This document shows, one piece after another, positions 51,753-60,244 of a stretch of 63,681 nt of DNA (position 1 is the stretch's first letter; each line of letters opens with the position of its first letter). Under the pieces are notes generated by a model. The model had not been told where the DNA came from, searched no databases, and saw only the letters and a program-made list of their open reading frames with translations. Origin of the DNA: Chloroflexota bacterium (GTDB lineage: Bacteria; Chloroflexota; UBA4733); contig JAMCTA010000071.1 in assembly GCA_023381895.1 (NCBI GenBank), positions 1 through 63,681 on the forward strand, in the 5' to 3' direction. The position numbers and the translations under genes are program-made.

Positions 51753-52618
51753 GCAGCGCTGATGCGGGTGGATACCTGCTCGCGCCGCGGAATACCAAGC
51801 GTGCCAGGGGCCTCGACTGCGAAGGAAGCCACGCAATTGGCGAAATTGGCAGCCACGCAAGGGTCGTGCGTCTCAGCATAGTTCAGGAAAAAGGCAGCAG
51901 CGAACACATCACCAGCGCCTGTCGGATCGACTTCCTGGACTTTGTAGGCCGGCAAGCTGCACGACTGCCCATCCCAGAACACCGAGCAACCGCGTGCGCC
52001 ACGTGTCACGACAGCGACCCTAGCGAGCGAGACGTAGCGATTCATTGTCGCCTCATCGCCATTGACATCCTGTTCACTGAAGACGAGGATGTCGGCGCGG
52101 CTCAGCACAAGCTCAGGATGCACCCAATCGGTCGCTCGCACTCGTCCATCACCATCCCAGGCTCGGAGCCAGCCCTGTGGGGTGACGCCAATGAGCGACC
52201 GCGGGAACTCAGCCGCAACCTCGCCGTCCAGTTCTTGGGTCAAAGGGCCAAGATGCACGACTCGCGCATCGTGCCAGCTCGGAGGCATGCCCGTAGTAGC
52301 TACGTCACCAGCCCGCGAGCGCAAGAACTGCAAGCGCGTCCCGTGCTGGTAGACATTCTCGAAGATAGTCGGGTGCGGCGAAGATGCCGATACGATGAGC
52401 ACACCCTCCCGCTCGAGGAGGTCTGCCTCCGATGGCGCCCCTGTCGTGACCACCGCCGCCTGATAGCCGAGCCGTTGTGCTGTCAGGGCTCCGTACGACG
52501 TGGTGCCTCCCAAGGCGTAACCCGACGAGGTCCGGTCCAACGTGATGTGGCCCAACACAAGATAGTCAGGAGCCTGGGTGAGGAGATGGAAGCCATTCTC
52601 CGTCGCGCTGGTCCTCAT
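51740..52618 (-). CDS. PfkB family carbohydrate kinase
   Basis: Ribokinase-like sugar kinase of 292 residues. The start DYLVLGHITLDRT and GGTTSYGALTAQRLG form the sugar-binding part. The anion hole and catalytic Asp are in DPTGAGDVFAAAFFLNYAE, the PfkB signature 2. The sugar substrate is unknown. The ATG overlaps the jag stop by four bases (ATGA), so it is the last gene of the rpmH-rnpA-yidD-yidC-jag series, an unusual extra member. Confidence 0.88.
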   Translation of the reverse strand: MRTSATENGFHLLTQAPDYLVLGHITLDRTSSGYALGGTTSYGALTAQRLGYQAAVVTTGAPSEADLLEREGVLIVSASSPHPTIFENVYQHGTRLQFLRSRAGDVATTGMPPSWHDARVVHLGPLTQELDGEVAAEFPRSLIGVTPQGWLRAWDGDGRVRATDWVHPELVLSRADILVFSEQDVNGDEATMNRYVSLARVAVVTRGARGCSVFWDGQSCSLPAYKVQEVDPTGAGDVFAAAFFLNYAETHDPCVAANFANCVASFAVEAPGTLGIPRREQVSTRISAAYVR

Positions 52619-53436
52619 CGCGAGCGTGGCGAGATGACAACCTTGCGATTGTCGCCTTCACCAACACTGTGTGTCGATACGTACCGGTCGCCCTGCAACG
52701 CGAGATGCACCACTCGCCGCTCATTTGACGGCATGGGCTCGAGCGTGACGGCCTGACGCGTCCGGTGCACGCGCTCGGCTGTTCGCGCGGCAAGCTGACG
52801 CAGGGTGCGTTCTCGGCGCAGACGATACTCCTCTACGTCGACAACAACGCGAGTCCACCGCCCCATCTTACGGCTAACCAAGAGGTTGACCAGGAGCTGC
52901 AGACTTGCCAGCGTATCACCGTGGTGGCCGATGAGGATACCGAGATCTTCACCGTGCACGTTGATCGTGAGGGGGTAGCTCCGACTGCGGACCTCCACCT
53001 CGCCCTCCAGATGCAACAACTCGAGGAGCTCCTGCAGGATGCCGAGAGCCGTCTCGATAAGCTCGTCACTGGCCACTGCCAATTCGACGTCAGCTTCTTC
53101 ATCCTCTTCGCCGGCATCCAGGAGCGTATCCGGCAGATCCTCGTCACTGTCCAGTTGCCGCAATGGCTGGCGAGTGCTGCGCACCGGCCGAGCATCCTCA
53201 GCAGCCTCGACATCCTCGATGCGACTCGCCATCCCCTCCGAAAGGGACACAGGTGCTTCGGCGACACTCTTCAGCGTCACGAGGATGCGGGCATCCTCCG
53301 CCCCTATTCCCAAGAGCCCCCGGCTGCCCTCATGCAACACTTGGATGTCTACCGCGCTGCGATCCACTCGCAGCCGGAGGAGCGCATTGGCAACCGCCTC
53401 CTCTACCGTTCTTCCTGTCGCTTCGACGCGGTCCAT
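52615..53436 (-). CDS. jag: Jag/KhpB RNA-binding protein
   Basis: RNA-binding protein linked to cell division and elongation, conserved beside yidC. The Jag_N domain is at the start (EATGRTVEEAVANALLRLR). A very acidic linker follows (about 90-130). The KH domain has EDLGILIGHHGDTLASLQLLV, and the R3H domain is at the end (LEPMPSNERRVVHLALQ, with the R-x3-H pair). Length is 273 residues. Six bases lie between the yidC stop and this start. Confidence 0.92.
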   Translation of the reverse strand: MDRVEATGRTVEEAVANALLRLRVDRSAVDIQVLHEGSRGLLGIGAEDARILVTLKSVAEAPVSLSEGMASRIEDVEAAEDARPVRSTRQPLRQLDSDEDLPDTLLDAGEEDEEADVELAVASDELIETALGILQELLELLHLEGEVEVRSRSYPLTINVHGEDLGILIGHHGDTLASLQLLVNLLVSRKMGRWTRVVVDVEEYRLRRERTLRQLAARTAERVHRTRQAVTLEPMPSNERRVVHLALQGDRYVSTHSVGEGDNRKVVISPRSR

Positions 53437-53442
53437 AAGCTC

Positions 53443-54462
53443 CTACTTACTCCCCTGTCTCCTGCCCGGAGACGGACGCTGCCGGCCCGGGCCCGAATTC
53501 ACTGAGCGCGCCGAAGACTTGGGTGGGCGCGTTCTCTGAACGCTACCGGAGCTCGTGCCGTCTGTCGGCTGCTTCGCCACCGGCGATCCATTCAAGCGAG
53601 CAGAACGAGGCGAGCGCGGCCTTGGACCCTCCTGAGAGCTTGCCTCCGCACTACTCTCCGAGCGAGCTGGCTTCTCAGGTTTGCTGGGAAGCACGCCCAC
53701 AAGCGACCCACCAGCCAGGATGCCTGCTCCAGGGAAAGCTATCCGGCCCAAGGCCGGGACGACCTGGGGTAGCGTTCCCCAACCTGTCACGAAGTATTGC
53801 AGCACAACCGACACAAAGGTGTTCGTCACCCAGTACAGTGCCAAGCCCGCGGGGAAGCGAAAGCCAAAGAAGAGCACCATCAGCGGCATGAACTGCATCA
53901 TCTGGTTCATCATGCGCTGCTGTGGATCTTGACTCGCCATCGGATTCATCATCATGCGCTGCTGTATCCACTGCAACGCCGCCGCGAGCACAGGAAGAAT
54001 AAAGAATCCATTCCGCACTTGTTGTTGGGTAACAGGATTCGTCACTGACCAAAAGTCGGGAAGCGCCAAATTCTGGACCCAGAGAAAGCTGGCGTGTATG
54101 CCCGGCTGCGAAATCAGCGCGTTGAGCGAGCTGTAAAGCGCGATGAGGATAGGGAACTGAATGAGTGTCGGAAGACACCCCGCGACAGGATTGGCATTGT
54201 TCTCACGATAGAGACGCATCGTCTCTTCATTGAGCTTGACGCGATCGTTGCCGTACTTGGTCTTGAGCTCCTGGATCTGCGGCTGCAGCGCCATTGTCTT
54301 GCGCGAGCTGCGGAGCTGCTGAATCGTCAGGGGGTAGAGCGCCAGACGAACGAAAGCGGTGAAGACGATAATCGCGAGAGCGTAACTACCGGTGAAGTGA
54401 GCCAGCTGAGTAAGCGCCCACGTCATGGGGCCGATGACGTAGGTTTCCCACAAGGTCCCCAC
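53443..54462 (-). CDS. yidC: YidC/Oxa1 membrane protein insertase
   Basis: Inserts membrane proteins with or without SecYEG. The core has LAIIVFTAFVRLALYPLTIQ (with the conserved Arg of the hydrophilic groove), the cytoplasmic hairpin LQPQIQELKTKYGNDRVKLN, GCLPTLIQFPILIALYSSLN and the QQRMMNQMMQFMPLMVLFF segment. No periplasmic P1 domain is present, as in Gram-positive type YidC. The C-terminal tail of about 80 residues is basic and Pro/Ser-rich, likely for ribosome contact. Length 339 residues. Confidence 0.94.
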   Translation of the reverse strand: MGTLWETYVIGPMTWALTQLAHFTGSYALAIIVFTAFVRLALYPLTIQQLRSSRKTMALQPQIQELKTKYGNDRVKLNEETMRLYRENNANPVAGCLPTLIQFPILIALYSSLNALISQPGIHASFLWVQNLALPDFWSVTNPVTQQQVRNGFFILPVLAAALQWIQQRMMMNPMASQDPQQRMMNQMMQFMPLMVLFFGFRFPAGLALYWVTNTFVSVVLQYFVTGWGTLPQVVPALGRIAFPGAGILAGGSLVGVLPSKPEKPARSESSAEASSQEGPRPRSPRSARLNGSPVAKQPTDGTSSGSVQRTRPPKSSARSVNSGPGRQRPSPGRRQGSK

Positions 54463-54534
54463 AGTGCGAGGTGCCTCCTTCGAAATCGGACCGTTCTGCC
54501 TTACTGCGCGAAGCGGGCGGGCCGGAAAAGTGTT

Positions 54535-54747
54535 CTAATGAAGAGGATCGTAGCCGCCCTTACTGAATGGATTACAGCGCAGAATACGCCACAGAGCCTT
54601 GGCTCCGCCTCGGACTATACCATAACGCTCGATGGCCTCATACGCATACTCGGAGCACGTTGGCCTATATTTGCAAGCCGGAGGCAGTAGGGGCGACAGG
54701 AAGAACCTGTACCCTCGAATCAACGTGAGAACGATCCATCGCATCAT
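54535..54747 (-). CDS. yidD: YidD, membrane protein insertion efficiency factor
   Basis: A small membrane-associated protein that aids YidC. Its sequence is almost entirely the family signature: [20 protein letters not shown], then [15 protein letters not shown] and [16 protein letters not shown]. The three cysteines are conserved. Length is 70 residues. The ATG overlaps the rnpA stop by four bases, and yidC follows after 72 bp. Confidence 0.95.
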   Translation of the reverse strand: MMRWIVLTLIRGYRFFLSPLLPPACKYRPTCSEYAYEAIERYGIVRGGAKALWRILRCNPFSKGGYDPLH

Positions 54748-55112
54748 TCGGCTCTTTCTGGCGAGGCGAGTCTGCGCTCCAGACGCGACCGCGCCAACAG
54801 CTCACCAACGGCTTGATACAGCTCATGAAACGATGCGTCCACGGCACCAGCCTGGGCGATGAAGACGATGTCGATGCCATCAGGGAGGTGGGGGAGAGTG
54901 CCTCGCGCAATCTCCCGGAGTCTCCTGCGGACACGATTACGATCGTGCGCCCGCGGCGCCACTCTTCGACCAACCACGAAGCCGAATCGCGTGACCGGGA
55001 GGCCATTGGAGGCCCACTGCAGTCGCACCAAGGGATGACTGACGCGCCGTCCAGATAGCCGGATGCGTGCAAAGTCTGAGCGTAGCCGGACGCGATGCGC
55101 ACGATCGACCAC
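54744..55112 (-). CDS. rnpA: Ribonuclease P protein component
   Basis: Protein cofactor of RNase P, which matures tRNA 5' ends. It begins with [20 protein letters not shown], a typical start (hydrophobic plus basic), and contains the RNR motif: [20 protein letters not shown]. Length 122 residues. The GTG at 55112 has AAAGAGGAG close upstream. It is 65 bp from rpmH. The RNA subunit gene was not found in the window. Confidence 0.95.
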   Translation of the reverse strand: MVDRAHRVRLRSDFARIRLSGRRVSHPLVRLQWASNGLPVTRFGFVVGRRVAPRAHDRNRVRRRLREIARGTLPHLPDGIDIVFIAQAGAVDASFHELYQAVGELLARSRLERRLASPERAE

Positions 55113-55177
55113 GACTCCTCTTTCCTGCCGTTGCTCACTAGTGACTCGCTGCCAGGGTCAAGGAGCTTGCCAATAAG

Positions 55178-55315
55178 CTACACGACTGTCAGCCGATGCC
55201 GCCCCTTCAATCGCCGCGCCTTTAGCACGCGCCTGCCGGCTAATGTTGCCATGCGCTTGAGAAACCCGTGCTCACGGCGCCTGGGGATACGCTTCGGTTG
55301 ATACGTTCGCTTCAT
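55178..55315 (-). CDS. rpmH: Large ribosomal subunit protein bL34
   Basis: A 45-residue gene read directly from the DNA. The product begins [20 protein letters not shown] and continues [20 protein letters not shown], the L34 signature almost exactly. The ATG is at 55315 and the stop TAG at 55178. It heads the rpmH-rnpA-yidD-yidC-jag-pfkB series. AAGGA lies about 13 bases upstream and is duplicated by a tandem repeat in the leader. Confidence 0.97.
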   Translation of the reverse strand: MKRTYQPKRIPRRREHGFLKRMATLAGRRVLKARRLKGRHRLTVV

Positions 55316-55321
55316 TGATCG

Positions 55322-55349
55322 CCAGTATCCTTAAACCAGTATCCTTAAA
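55322..55349. repeat. Tandem 14-bp duplication in the rpmH leader
   Basis: Two identical copies of CCAGTATCCTTAAA sit head to tail just ahead of rpmH. On the transcript strand each reads TTTAAGGATACTGG, so the duplication presents two AAGGA (ribosome-binding-like) sequences. The outer copy could also pair with upstream ATCCTT to make a small hairpin. Confidence 0.8.
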
Positions 55350-55388
55350 AAGGATCCACAGAGTATGTGTTCATCAGAACAGCCTCTC

Positions 55389-55418
55389 AGTGTACGCGTC
55401 CGCCTTCACTATGGTCAA
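55389..55418 (-). promoter_or_regulatory. Promoter of the rpmH-rnpA-yidD-yidC operon
   Basis: On the minus strand TTGACC (55413-55418) and TACACT (55389-55394) have an 18-base spacer. Transcription would start near 55382, giving a 66-nt leader that contains the tandem repeat. Confidence 0.5.
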
Positions 55419-55497
55419 TGTGTCGCCACACGCCCTCTCAGTCACCGGCTCGGCAGTAGCGTCCCGGCTGGTACCCTCAAACAATGGAGAAGCATCG

Positions 55498-55917
55498 ATG
55501 GCCCGCCGCACCGTTGCCTGTCTGACCGTCTCCCTGCTCCTCACGAGCTGCGCACTTGTCCAAGGCGCAAATCATCCCGTTGTTTTTCCTACGCCGGCGC
55601 TGCTCTATGAGCAGCGCTTCGCCGCCGCCAACGGTGAGATGCTCGTCACTCTCGATCGTGAGGACTATCCTCCACACTATGCGGGCGCCTGGCATACCCA
55701 CAACGGGCCAGGCTTGTTTTGCGTCCTCACTGGGACCATCACGATGGAGATCCGGGGGGCGCCTTCGCAGTTGCTTCACTCCGGCCAGTGCTGGGAAGAG
55801 ATACCAGGCATCGTTCACCGCCCAGCAAACACCACGAGCGGTCCAGCAACCGCAATTTTCTACCTGTTCGGACCAGCGCAGTTGCCGCGTATCGTGCCCG
55901 CTCCAACCCCCTCATAG
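55498..55917 (+). CDS. Cupin-domain lipoprotein
   Basis: A 139-residue secreted cupin. The signal ends in the lipobox LLLTSC, so it should be lipid-anchored. The small beta barrel has the metal motif AGAWHTHNGPGLFCVLTGTI (H-x-H, then G), and later EEIPGIVHRPANT with the final His. The ATG at 55498 (GGAGAA upstream) is chosen over longer readings that would give no signal sequence. Such proteins may bind a metal or a small ligand outside the cell; function unknown. Confidence 0.8.
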   Translation: MARRTVACLTVSLLLTSCALVQGANHPVVFPTPALLYEQRFAAANGEMLVTLDREDYPPHYAGAWHTHNGPGLFCVLTGTITMEIRGAPSQLLHSGQCWEEIPGIVHRPANTTSGPATAIFYLFGPAQLPRIVPAPTPS

Positions 55918-56045
55918 CCCGACTGGGTGCGGGCCGGCAGCAGTAGGTAGGTACTATATAACAGTGTATTGGAGCCTGGTCTGGCCGCTCTTCCTAGCGA
56001 GAGCGCGTTGTGTCGACCGCTACCGAATGAAATGGAACCTCGTTG

Positions 56046-56984
56046 ATGCCTTCCCGCACCGGTTCTCGCTCTCAAGGGTCGCGCCAGCCCGCAAAGGGCT
56101 CGCCAGCCCCAACACGCGCTACGCCTCCGTCTCGAGCGGTGAGTAGTCAGCGACGGCCATCGCAAGGGCGCGGCATCTCACGCCTGGGCATCATCTCTGT
56201 TGCCGTGATCATCGTGCTCGTCATCGCCCTCGTGGTGACTCGCACCGTCACGGCTCCAAGCCTGGCCAACCAAGATAATCAGCCTGTGCCCGCCAGCGTG
56301 TTGCAAAGCGTCACGCACGTCCCTGTGGCGACGGCCAATAGCGTAGGCAAGGGAACGTTCGCCAACAAGCTCATCCTGGTCAACGGGACACCGCTTCGCG
56401 ACAGCTCTGGCAAGCCCGAGATCTTCTACCTCGGTGCGGAATACTGCCCCTACTGCGCTTCGATGCGCTGGGCTCTCGTCGTTACGCTCAACCGCTTCGG
56501 CTCATTCACCGGACTGAAGTTGATGACGTCATCGAGCGCGGACGTCTACCCGTCAACGCCCACATTCACGTTCTACAAGGCACAGTACACGAGCCCGTAT
56601 ATCTCCTTCGTCTCCGTCGAAGAGCAGACCAATCAGCTCGCTGGCAACACGTACGCACCCCTGCAAACACCGACAGCGGCGCAGAAGGCCCTGATCAGTA
56701 CCTACGATGGCCCTCCCTATGTGGCAGCAAGCGCCGCCGGGACGATCCCCTTCCTGGACCTCGGCAATCACTTCATCGTGAGTGGAGCGCCATTCGATCC
56801 GCAGATCTTGCAGGGGGAGAACTGGCAAGACATCGCAAACGCGATCCAACAGCCCAACAACGCCACCGCTCAAGCAGTTCTTGGCACGGCGAATACGCTC
56901 ACTGCGGCGATCTGCGCCATCGATGGCGGTCAGCCAGCATCGGTGTGCAACGTCCCAGCCGTTCATGCAATCAGCTTGCCGTAG
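56046..56984 (+). CDS. DUF929 family membrane-anchored thioredoxin-like protein
   Basis: A 312-residue protein with a basic, disordered N-terminus (about 45 residues), a single membrane segment (IISVAVIIVLVIALVVT, residues 49-65), and an outward thioredoxin-like domain. The active-site dithiol is C134-P-Y-C137 in GAEYCPYCASM. DUF929 proteins occur in thermophilic archaea and some bacteria and are believed to act in disulfide formation. A VKOR gene follows 10 bp downstream, which makes a DsbA/DsbB-like pair likely, here with DUF929 as the oxidant. Confidence 0.85.
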   Translation: MPSRTGSRSQGSRQPAKGSPAPTRATPPSRAVSSQRRPSQGRGISRLGIISVAVIIVLVIALVVTRTVTAPSLANQDNQPVPASVLQSVTHVPVATANSVGKGTFANKLILVNGTPLRDSSGKPEIFYLGAEYCPYCASMRWALVVTLNRFGSFTGLKLMTSSSADVYPSTPTFTFYKAQYTSPYISFVSVEEQTNQLAGNTYAPLQTPTAAQKALISTYDGPPYVAASAAGTIPFLDLGNHFIVSGAPFDPQILQGENWQDIANAIQQPNNATAQAVLGTANTLTAAICAIDGGQPASVCNVPAVHAISLP

Positions 56985-56994
56985 GGCAGATCTC

Positions 56995-57498
56995 GTGGCA
57001 GACCTTCAACACACGCACACGGAAGACGCGCTGGAGCACTGGTCTCGACCGTGGCCTCACCGCGCAGCGCTGGTGCTCACCGTGGTAGGCCTAGGAATCT
57101 CCCTCTACCTGAGCGCCGTGCACCTCTCCTCACAGGTCACTCTGTACTGCTCACAAAGCACTTTCGTCAACTGCGAGCGTGTCATAACCAGCCCCGCTTC
57201 CATCGTATTCGGCATCCCGGTTGCGTTTTTTGGAGTGGCCTGGTTTCTGGGTATGCTCCTGCTGCTCCTTGCCGGACAGCGCCTCATCCTTCCCCAGCTC
57301 CGTCTGTTGTGGGCAATCGGCGGCGTGGGAGCCGTGCTCTATCTCATCTACACAGAGCTCTTCACGATTGGTGTCATCTGCCTCTGGTGCACGAGCGTCC
57401 ACGTACTGACGGTCCTCATCTTTGCGCTCCTCGTCCTCTTCCCGGATGATCGGATGCGTGAGCATCGAGCCGGTAGTCCCGCCCAGTCTGGCAGATAG
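56995..57498 (+). CDS. Vitamin K epoxide reductase (VKOR) family protein
   Basis: A quinone-dependent membrane oxidase that reoxidises a periplasmic dithiol protein. The four conserved cysteines are C52 and C60 in YCSQSTFVNC, and C129 and C132 in VICLWCTS (C-x2-C). Four membrane segments are visible. The GTG at 56995 gives 167 residues and lies 10 bp after the DUF929 gene. Together they resemble the DsbB/DsbA function of other bacteria. ctaG lies 136 bp downstream in the same direction. Confidence 0.92.
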   Translation: MADLQHTHTEDALEHWSRPWPHRAALVLTVVGLGISLYLSAVHLSSQVTLYCSQSTFVNCERVITSPASIVFGIPVAFFGVAWFLGMLLLLLAGQRLILPQLRLLWAIGGVGAVLYLIYTELFTIGVICLWCTSVHVLTVLIFALLVLFPDDRMREHRAGSPAQSGR

Positions 57499-57634
57499 CC
57501 GCTCTTGCGTCCTGGCCACTATCTCTTCGGCCAGGCATCATGATCTGTTGACCAGCGTACACCACGGGCAGAAGCTTCGCGGTACAGTTGCCCAAGGAGA
57601 GGCTCGGACCACACCGGCGCAGTGAGGACTGGCT

Positions 57635-58546
57635 ATGCATCAGGTCCTGAAGATCCTCGACCCCTCCATCTTTCTGCCAATCGTTGCTGCTGCATTGGCC
57701 TACGCCGCCCTATACCATCGTAGCCAGGTCGATAGCCGGGTGCCCTGGCCTCTGCCGGCGGTGTTCTCTTTCGCCCTCGGGATACTCCTGTTGGTGCTGG
57801 CTTTGCTGTGGCCGCTAGACGCCTTGGCGGGCCAGTACTTCTGGGCGCACATGCTGCAGCACATGCTGCTCTTGATGGGCGCGCCGCCTCTGTTGCTGCT
57901 CGGCCTACCCGTACCAGCACTCCTACGTTCTCTGCCTCGCACTTGGCGCAGGAACGCCATCCGGCCCCTCGCGCGCAACCGTCTGCTTCACCGGGTCATG
58001 CGGCTGCTCTTGCACCCCATCACGATCTTCGCCGTGTTCAATCTCGTGGTTGGCTTCTGGCACGTACCCTGGATCTTCGCTGCTGCCAGCGACGTGCTGC
58101 CACTCCACATCGCCGAGCACACAAGCTACCTTGGAGCCGGCCTCTTGCTGTGGTGGGCGATTGTCGAGCCACTACGCGTATGGCCACGTGAATCTGAACT
58201 GGCCAAGATTGTGTTTCTCGTGCTCTGCCACTTGCCAATGCTAGTGCTCGGTCAATTCTTCCTGGCGTTTTCTTCCAGACCGCTCTATCCCGACGACTCC
58301 ACAGCGCTAGCACAGCTGGGGATCTCATCACTGACAGATCAGCGCATCGGTGGCGGCATCATGTTTGGCTTCGACATGCTTGTGACCCTCACGGCGGTGT
58401 CAGTGCTGTTCGGCCACCTCTTACGAGAGATCGAGCGCCGTCAACTCGCTGTGGAAGCTCAGCAAGACCAGCATCCGGAGTCGCTCTTCTCAGTGACTGC
58501 TCGCCCTGCACACGATGCCGCCCGGCAGTCCGATTTCCACGTCTGA
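57635..58546 (+). CDS. ctaG: Cytochrome c oxidase assembly factor CtaG (caa3 type)
   Basis: A seven-helix membrane protein needed for caa3-oxidase assembly in Bacillus-type systems, probably for copper delivery. It shows FWAHMLQHMLLLMGAPPLLLL, the FNLVVGFWHVPWIFAAASD segment, HIAEHTSYLGAGLLLWWAIV, LFLVLCHLPMLVLGQF-like sequence and GGIMFGFDML. Several conserved His and Met side chains can bind a metal. Length 303 residues. The ATG is preceded by AGTGAGGA. Its partner in the pathway, heme O synthase, is at the other end of the window. Confidence 0.88.
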   Translation: MHQVLKILDPSIFLPIVAAALAYAALYHRSQVDSRVPWPLPAVFSFALGILLLVLALLWPLDALAGQYFWAHMLQHMLLLMGAPPLLLLGLPVPALLRSLPRTWRRNAIRPLARNRLLHRVMRLLLHPITIFAVFNLVVGFWHVPWIFAAASDVLPLHIAEHTSYLGAGLLLWWAIVEPLRVWPRESELAKIVFLVLCHLPMLVLGQFFLAFSSRPLYPDDSTALAQLGISSLTDQRIGGGIMFGFDMLVTLTAVSVLFGHLLREIERRQLAVEAQQDQHPESLFSVTARPAHDAARQSDFHV

Positions 58547-58604
58547 CGAGGCCTCACTCGCCACCACTGGCCGCGCTGGGAGCCATCTTGCGCTCTCGTT
58601 AACG

Positions 58605-58643
58605 GGTTGTGGGGCTCGCTTGACGGGAGCGAGCCCCACAACC
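58605..58643. terminator. Long perfect inverted repeat between convergent genes
   Basis: Two perfect 16-bp arms (GGTTGTGGGGCTCGCT and AGCGAGCCCCACAACC) with a seven-base loop lie between ctaG and the convergent zinc-ribbon gene. There is no T run on either side. The position suits a bidirectional terminator. Confidence 0.7.
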
Positions 58644-58672
58644 GTGAAGGGAAGGGGAGGGAGAAGGGAGAG

Positions 58673-58942
58673 TTAGCTTGCTTTTGCCACCGGTCGCTGG
58701 GTCACGGAGCCAGACACTCCAAAGGAGCGCACCGGCCGGGGACGGATGTACGTGATGTCGTCCAGATAGAGCGGTCCGCCGCAACGGACACAGGTGAGGC
58801 GACCATCGGGACGCCGCTTCGGAAGTCCAAGGGGAGATGTCGCGTAAATCTTGCCCTGAGAGATAGGCATGTTCTCTTCGCCCTCGATCTGGCCCGAAAC
58901 GTGGCCACAAGCGTAGCACTTCAAATCTGCTCGTACAAGCAT
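58673..58942 (-). CDS. Small zinc-ribbon protein of unknown function
   Basis: An 89-residue protein with two cysteine pairs: LKCYACGHVSGQ near the start and LTCVRCGGPLYLDD near residue 51. A zinc ribbon is therefore likely. I do not recognise the family. AGAGGG precedes the ATG at 58942. A 48-residue membrane protein gene ends 18 bases upstream, in the same direction. Confidence 0.65.
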   Translation of the reverse strand: MLVRADLKCYACGHVSGQIEGEENMPISQGKIYATSPLGLPKRRPDGRLTCVRCGGPLYLDDITYIRPRPVRSFGVSGSVTQRPVAKAS

Positions 58943-58960
58943 CGGGATGCCCTCTCTTCG

Positions 58961-59107
58961 CTAGTCATCTGCCCTGCGAGGGTGGCGCTTGCTTGGACCC
59001 TGTCGGACCACGACAGACTGCATCTCTGGCTTCTTGGATCGGGCATACTTCCCGAGTAGTAGCGCCGTCACCACCACCAGCACCTGCCCAAGCACTACGC
59101 TATTCAC
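58961..59107 (-). CDS. Predicted 48-residue single-pass membrane protein
   Basis: Read directly from the DNA, with a GTG start. One hydrophobic segment (VVLGQVLVVVTALLLG, residues 4-19) is followed by a strongly basic tail with KYARSKKPE and SKRHPRR. The pattern fits a small membrane protein with an inside C-terminus. GGAAG upstream is a weak ribosome site. It is close to the zinc-ribbon gene and may share its transcript. There is no family evidence. Confidence 0.45.
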   Translation of the reverse strand: MNSVVLGQVLVVVTALLLGKYARSKKPEMQSVVVRQGPSKRHPRRADD

Positions 59108-59285
59108 GCTCTAACTCTTCCATTCCACCTGTGCAAAGATTAGGCGAACGCCATTAGACAAGCATTAGAAAGGAGCACATCCTCCTTAAGAAGGGCTTAG
59201 AGGCTGATGAAGAGGTGGTCTCGCGCCTTCAGCGATGGGATGCCTGCCATGGTCGGTACAATGCCACCGGAGAGGTACACAGGTC

Positions 59286-60164
59286 ATGGGCGAGTGGGGA
59301 CTGTTCGCAAGCGCTGAAATTGCCCGCATCCAGGATGCGCTGGTGCCACGCCCTGATCTGGCGGGGATCCTCGTCGTAGGGTCCGTGGCCCGAGGATATG
59401 CCGATTACTTCTCCGATGTCGATATCCTCTGCGTGTGGCATACCATTCCCGGTAGACCAGAACGTTACGTGCTGTGCCGCGAGCTCAATGATGCTTTTGC
59501 TCCAGCACCTCAGCAAGTGCACTACAGCCGTCTCGCAGTCGACCGCTTTCGCGTGAATGGTCGCGAGGTCGAACTGCTTCACGTGAGCGTAGAGCACCTC
59601 GTACACGCGGTAGACGCTACGCTCAACACAGGGGAGGTTGATCGAGCCATCCCCGACCGCTATGGTCTCTGGGCTCCTTGCGTCTGGCTGCAGGATGGCA
59701 TCGTGCTTTCTCCGCTCTCATCAGATTTAGAAGCACTGCGCAGCGAGGTCCGAGAGCCCCCATCTGCATTCTGCGAGCAGGTTATCGCCCACCAGTTCAC
59801 ACAGATGCGCTTACCGGTGCTGTACCACCTCCAGAAGGCGGCGCTGCGGGGCGACAGTCTCTTCCTACACACGGTGATCGATGACGTGATCACGCACTTG
59901 CTCTGCGCCCTCTTTATATTCCACGGGCGCTTTTTCCCAGGCATGCGCTGGCTCAGTCAACAACTGGAACGAATTCCGGCCAAACCGGCGCGGCTGCTGG
60001 AGCGGATCACCGCTCTGCAGTCGACACCAGCTGCCTTTGCCCGCGACATCCCACCGGCTGCTCGCCTCTTGGTGAGAGACACTGCTGCCATTATTCAACC
60101 GTGGTTTCCTGTAGCCGTTCCCGACTGGGCAGGAAGCGCGGCGGGCGACGCAGTCCACGCCTGA
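59286..60164 (+). CDS. Nucleotidyltransferase-domain protein (pol beta superfamily)
   Basis: The pol beta-type motif is near the start: VVGSVARGYADYFSDVDIL (G-S-x7-D-x-D), which binds nucleotide and two metals. Then comes a strand with REVELLHV holding a third acidic residue. The rest of the 292 residues is mostly helical. Such proteins include aminoglycoside and lincosamide nucleotidyltransferases and toxin-antitoxin members; there is no gene next to it to indicate the target. The ATG at 59286 is chosen because it follows GGAGAGG by about ten bases. Confidence 0.75.
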   Translation: MGEWGLFASAEIARIQDALVPRPDLAGILVVGSVARGYADYFSDVDILCVWHTIPGRPERYVLCRELNDAFAPAPQQVHYSRLAVDRFRVNGREVELLHVSVEHLVHAVDATLNTGEVDRAIPDRYGLWAPCVWLQDGIVLSPLSSDLEALRSEVREPPSAFCEQVIAHQFTQMRLPVLYHLQKAALRGDSLFLHTVIDDVITHLLCALFIFHGRFFPGMRWLSQQLERIPAKPARLLERITALQSTPAAFARDIPPAARLLVRDTAAIIQPWFPVAVPDWAGSAAGDAVHA

Positions 60165-60244
60165 GCGCACACGACGGCACTCGGTGCGCAGGGGCACCTG
60201 CCGCGCTTGGCTCTGTGCGGCCCACGCACTCCAAGGAGCGGAGG

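Noticed and set aside
51548..52756. 402-codon plus-strand frame across sufU, pfkB and jag
   Set aside because: It is antisense or out of frame to three well-supported genes and has no recognisable domain.
55352..55360. DnaA-box-like GGATCCACA near rpmH, as a sign of oriC
   Set aside because: Only one site with seven of nine matches, with no cluster and no AT-rich region; dnaA is not adjacent.
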